Part shown: positions 5,510 through 8,070 of the stretch, in pieces
Position numbering within the stretch: the first letter of the stretch is position 1
Layout of the letters: the number at the start of each line of letters is the position of its first letter
NCBI GenBank assembly: GCA_937893205.1
Contig: CALBJU010000365.1
Location: 1-8,070 of the forward strand
DNA length: 8,070 nucleotides
From: an uncultured Bacteroidota bacterium
Lineage (GTDB): Bacteria; Bacteroidota; Rhodothermia; Rhodothermales; UBA10348
Reading direction: 5' to 3'
Program-made: the position numbers and the translations under genes
Notes under the pieces: model-generated
Database searches by the model: none
Told to the model about the DNA's origin: nothing
Seen by the model: only the letters and a program-made list of their open reading frames with translations

Positions 5510-7423
5510 TTAAGCCTGGTCTTCTTCCTCTTCAACCACTTCGTAATCCACGTCTTTTACTTCGTCGCCGTCTTCTTCCTCTTCCTCATTTGAGTCGGAA
5601 GATTCGGCAGTCGAAGCGTCCTGCTGAGCCTGGTAAAGATCCTGACTGGCATCGCTCCATGCTTCATTCAGCTGCTGCATGGCCGACTCCATGTCTTCAA
5701 GGTTGCTCTCTTTATGTGCCTCCTTGAGACGCTCAAGAGCAGATTCGATCTTTGCCTTCTTATCCTCGGGGAGCTTCTCGCCGTAATCGGAAAGATTCTT
5801 CTCGCTGGAAAAGATGAGCGAATCAGCCGTGTTGATCTTGTCAACTTCGTCTTTACGCTTCTGATCTTCTTCTGCGTGCGCCTTGGCATCCGTCCGCATC
5901 TGTTCGATTTCCTTGTCCGTAAGGCCGGAAGAGGCTTCGATGCGAATGGACTGTTCCTTACCGGTCGCACTGTCTTTCGCCGAGACACTCAGTATGCCGT
6001 TCGCGTCAATATCGAAAGTGACGGCGATTTGCGGCAAGCCTCGTGGTGACGGCGGTATACCATCAAGATGGAAACGACCAATCGTCCTGTTGCCAGTAGC
6101 CATCGAGCGATCTCCCTGCAGTACGTGAATTTCTACCGATGGCTGATTGTCAGCAGCCGTCGAGAACGTTTCGCTTTTCTTGGTCGGGATCGTGGTGTTC
6201 GCCGCGATCAAATTCGTGGCAACGCCTCCGAGGGTCTCGATTCCGAGGTTCAGTGGCGTGACATCCAGGAGGAGCACATCTGACACATCACCCGACAGCA
6301 CGCCACCTTGAATGGCAGCCCCTACCGCAACGACTTCGTCAGGGTTGACCGAGCGATTTGGTTTCTTGCCGAAAAACTCTTCGACCACTTCCTGAATCTT
6401 TGGAATTCGGGAGGAGCCACCAACCAGAATGACTTCATCAATCTGATCTTTGGTGAGGCCTGCATCCTTCAGCGCTTTCTCCATTGGTCCAATGGTGCGC
6501 TGAATCAGACCGTCAACGAGCTGCTCAAATTTGGCCCTCGTTAAGTCGAGCGTCAAGTGCTTGGGCCCGTCCTGGGTCGCAGTAATAAATGGCAGATTAA
6601 TGGTCGTCTGTGTGGAAGAGGACAGTTCGACCTTAGCTTTCTCGGCGGCTTCCTTCAGACGCTGCAAGGCCATGGCATCTTTGCGAAGATCGATCGACTC
6701 ATTTTTCTTGAAGTCGTCCGCGATCCAGTCGATCAGGCACTGATCAAAGTCATCACCGCCAAGGTGTGTATCACCACTGGTTGCCTTGACTTCGAATACG
6801 CCATCTCCAAGCTCAAGAATCGAGATATCGTAGGTTCCGCCTCCCAAATCGAAGACAGCCACTATTTCTTCCGCATCCTTGTTGTCCAGGCCGTATGCAA
6901 GGGCAGCGGCCGTGGGTTCGTTGATGATTCGTCGGACGTTCAAGCCCGCGATTTCACCGGCTTCTTTGGTCGCAGTTCGCTGGGCATCATTGAAATAGGC
7001 CGGAACGGTAACCACCGCTTCAGTAACCTTTTCTCCCAGATAATCCTCGGCGGTCTGCTTCAATTTCTGAAGCACCATTGCGGAGATCTCCTGCGGCGTA
7101 TAGACGCGATCATCGATTTTCACACGAGCCGTGTTGTTATCCCCTTTGACAACGTCGTAGGGCACAGTCTTAAGTTCTGATCCCACCTCCTTGAACATCC
7201 TTCCCATAAATCGCTTGATCGAAAATATGGTGTGCTCAGGATTGGTGATCGCCTGGCGTTTTGCCGGGGCACCAACGAGGCGTTCGCCGTCTTTCTTGAA
7301 CGCGATTATCGAAGGTGTCGTGCGGTCACCTTCAGCATTGGTGATGACAACGGCTTCGCCACCTTCCATTACGGCAACGACGGAGTTCGTCGTTCCAAGG
7401 TCAATTCCTATGATCTTTCCCAT
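5510..7423 (-). CDS. dnaK: Chaperone protein DnaK (Hsp70)
   Basis: The protein has 637 residues, the normal DnaK length. DnaK is the cytoplasmic ATP-dependent chaperone that, with DnaJ and GrpE, binds exposed hydrophobic segments of unfolded proteins. All three Hsp70 signatures are present: IGIDLGTTNS at 5-14, VFDLGGGTYDIS at 190-201 and VILVGGSSRIPKIQ at 331-344. The interdomain linker VLLLDVTPL is at 383-391. The substrate-binding domain includes QGDRSMA near 436-442 and GIPPSPRGLPQIAVTFDIDA near 455-474, followed by a charged helical lid. The tail is strongly acidic and carries DVDYEVV (624-630), close to the conserved DnaK C-terminal motif thought to help client binding. The start ATG at 7423 gives the standard MGKIIGIDLG N-terminus. 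grpE and dnaJ are not adjacent: the next gene downstream is convergent and the upstream one divergent, so dnaK seems to be a single-gene transcript here. Confidence 0.98.
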   Translation of the reverse strand: MGKIIGIDLGTTNSVVAVMEGGEAVVITNAEGDRTTPSIIAFKKDGERLVGAPAKRQAITNPEHTIFSIKRFMGRMFKEVGSELKTVPYDVVKGDNNTARVKIDDRVYTPQEISAMVLQKLKQTAEDYLGEKVTEAVVTVPAYFNDAQRTATKEAGEIAGLNVRRIINEPTAAALAYGLDNKDAEEIVAVFDLGGGTYDISILELGDGVFEVKATSGDTHLGGDDFDQCLIDWIADDFKKNESIDLRKDAMALQRLKEAAEKAKVELSSSTQTTINLPFITATQDGPKHLTLDLTRAKFEQLVDGLIQRTIGPMEKALKDAGLTKDQIDEVILVGGSSRIPKIQEVVEEFFGKKPNRSVNPDEVVAVGAAIQGGVLSGDVSDVLLLDVTPLNLGIETLGGVATNLIAANTTIPTKKSETFSTAADNQPSVEIHVLQGDRSMATGNRTIGRFHLDGIPPSPRGLPQIAVTFDIDANGILSVSAKDSATGKEQSIRIEASSGLTDKEIEQMRTDAKAHAEEDQKRKDEVDKINTADSLIFSSEKNLSDYGEKLPEDKKAKIESALERLKEAHKESNLEDMESAMQQLNEAWSDASQDLYQAQQDASTAESSDSNEEEEEDGDEVKDVDYEVVEEEEDQA

Positions 7424-7614
7424 AGAGGTCTGATCCGATTCTGTTTGTGCAATGTAATTTTGTCAGGTAGACACGTGATTTGCGTCTGTTGGAAGGGAAT
7501 TGCAAGAACAGTGCCGATCTCTCTATTCGGACAAAATGTCAGCATCCAAATCATTTTCGGTGTTCAGTTTGAGCGGATTCGGTTCCTATATTGGGGACAA
7601 GGCACACCCAAACG
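7424..7614. promoter_or_regulatory. Divergent intergenic region between dnaK and pgsA
   Basis: These 191 bases must hold or adjoin promoters for both dnaK (leftward) and pgsA (rightward). For pgsA the best candidate is TATATT at 7587-7592, with TTCAGT at 7563-7568 as a weak upstream element 18 bases away; this would give a short leader. TAATTTTG at 7455-7462 matches the Bacteroidota -7 box but has no partner at the right distance. For dnaK no CIRCE inverted repeat and no clear sigma-32-like promoter was found. GACAAAATGTC (7530-7540) is a small inverted repeat of unknown meaning. Confidence 0.35.
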
Positions 7615-8070
7615 ATGAAGTATTTACCGAACGCGCTGACCATCACCCGCATACTGGTCACGCCTTTTCTGTTGACTCTGCTATTCTTCGATTCTCTCGT
7701 TGGATATGGTTGGGCGCTGGCGCTTTTCGTGTACGCCTCTATTTCAGACTGGGCTGATGGGAAAGTCGCTCGCCACTATGGCACAGGTTCCGCCCTGGGT
7801 CAGTTTTTGGATCCAATCGCGGACAAGGTCCTTGTTCTTGGCACATTCATCGCTCTCGTTTTCATTCTACCAGAATATGTGACGTGGTGGCTCGTAGCGT
7901 TGATCGCCCTCAGAGACGTTTCGGTGACAGGACTGCGATTGTGGCTGAAACGAGGCGGCAAAACGCTCAAGACTTCCAGGTGGGCCAAATTGAAAACTAC
8001 TTTTCAGCTGACCTACTTAATTGCAATTCTCCTGCTGCTGACGGGTTCGAAGACCGTTGAGCCGGTTCGA
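7615..8070 (+). CDS. pgsA: CDP-diacylglycerol-glycerol-3-phosphate 3-phosphatidyltransferase (PGP synthase), runs off right edge
   Basis: The first 152 residues are present and the frame is open to the window end. The enzyme is an integral inner-membrane protein that joins CDP-diacylglycerol with glycerol-3-phosphate to make phosphatidylglycerophosphate, the committed step toward phosphatidylglycerol and cardiolipin. The full CDP-alcohol phosphotransferase motif, D-x2-DG-x2-AR-x8-G-x3-D-x3-D, is visible with D45, D48, G49, A52, R53, G62, D66 and D70. The start MKYLPNALTITRILVTPFLL is typical of PgsA (the lPN.lT..Ri..vP pattern). Hydrophobic segments lie at about 11-26, 31-44, 71-87, 90-99 and 132-143. 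RDVSVTGLR (100-108) and KLKTTFQ (125-131) match the PgsA-specific region rather than CDP-alcohol enzymes such as phosphatidylserine synthase. The ATG at 7615 fits the family N-terminus; no Shine-Dalgarno precedes it. It is divergent from dnaK. Confidence 0.92.
   Translation, partial: MKYLPNALTITRILVTPFLLTLLFFDSLVGYGWALALFVYASISDWADGKVARHYGTGSALGQFLDPIADKVLVLGTFIALVFILPEYVTWWLVALIALRDVSVTGLRLWLKRGGKTLKTSRWAKLKTTFQLTYLIAILLLLTGSKTVEPVR

Noticed and set aside
6557..7180. Long plus-strand open frame (207 codons) antisense to dnaK
   Set aside because: It is a shadow of the strongly conserved dnaK coding strand; its translation resembles no known family and has no promoter or ribosome-site evidence.
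7455..7462. TAATTTTG, a perfect TAnnTTTG -7 box on the plus strand
   Set aside because: No TTG/TTTG lies 17-23 bases upstream and the nearest plus-strand gene starts about 150 bases later; an 8-base match in AT-rich DNA is easily chance.
7424..7614. CIRCE (HrcA operator) upstream of dnaK
   Set aside because: Searched by eye for TTAGCACTC-N9-GAGTGCTAA on both strands; no convincing half-site pair is present.
1..8070. Defence island, mobile element, CRISPR array, retron or other new system
   Set aside because: All coding space is explained by recognisable families with ordinary gene borders. No terminal inverted repeats, transposase, phage genes, spacer-repeat periodicity or tRNA-like cloverleaf was seen.

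Overview
The window looks like chromosomal DNA from a member of the Bacteroidota, plausibly of the Rhodothermia/Balneolia type. The evidence is a large secreted repeat protein ending in a type IX secretion (T9SS) sorting domain, a Bacteroidota-style YceI protein, Tat-exported Gfo/Idh/MocA oxidoreductases, and start codons that all lack a Shine-Dalgarno sequence. The lineage is an inference; no rRNA or other phylogenetic marker except dnaK is present. No mobile element, CRISPR array, tRNA or rRNA was seen.

Left part (1-2767, all minus strand). Reading right to left there is a Tat-exported Gfo/Idh/MocA oxidoreductase (2767-1334), then a strong GC-rich terminator-like hairpin, then a short ApbE-family FAD:protein FMN transferase without a signal peptide (1272-313), then the first 80 residues of a second Tat-signal Gfo/Idh/MocA oxidoreductase (240 to beyond the left edge). 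This is a redox/sugar-metabolism type cluster of unknown substrate.

Middle (2951-5408, plus strand). A YceI-like secreted lipocalin-fold protein diverges from the oxidoreductase across a 183-base gap. It is followed by its own terminator-like hairpin and then by a 576-residue secreted protein made of a signal peptide, seven evenly spaced FG-GAP/VCBS calcium-loop repeats (probably a seven-bladed beta-propeller), an ASPIC/UnbV domain and a T9SS C-terminal domain.

Right part (5409-8070). dnaK lies on the minus strand (7423-5510), convergent with the repeat-protein gene. Two back-to-back terminators sit between them. Divergent from dnaK, across 191 bases, begins pgsA (7615 to beyond the right edge), the phosphatidylglycerophosphate synthase of phospholipid synthesis, with a complete CDP-alcohol phosphotransferase motif.

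Nothing here is convincingly a new system. The points most worth a second look are the Gfo-ApbE-Gfo cluster with a hairpin placed immediately before the apbE start codon, the shared stem of two terminators 4 kb apart, and the seven-fold periodicity of the secreted repeat protein.
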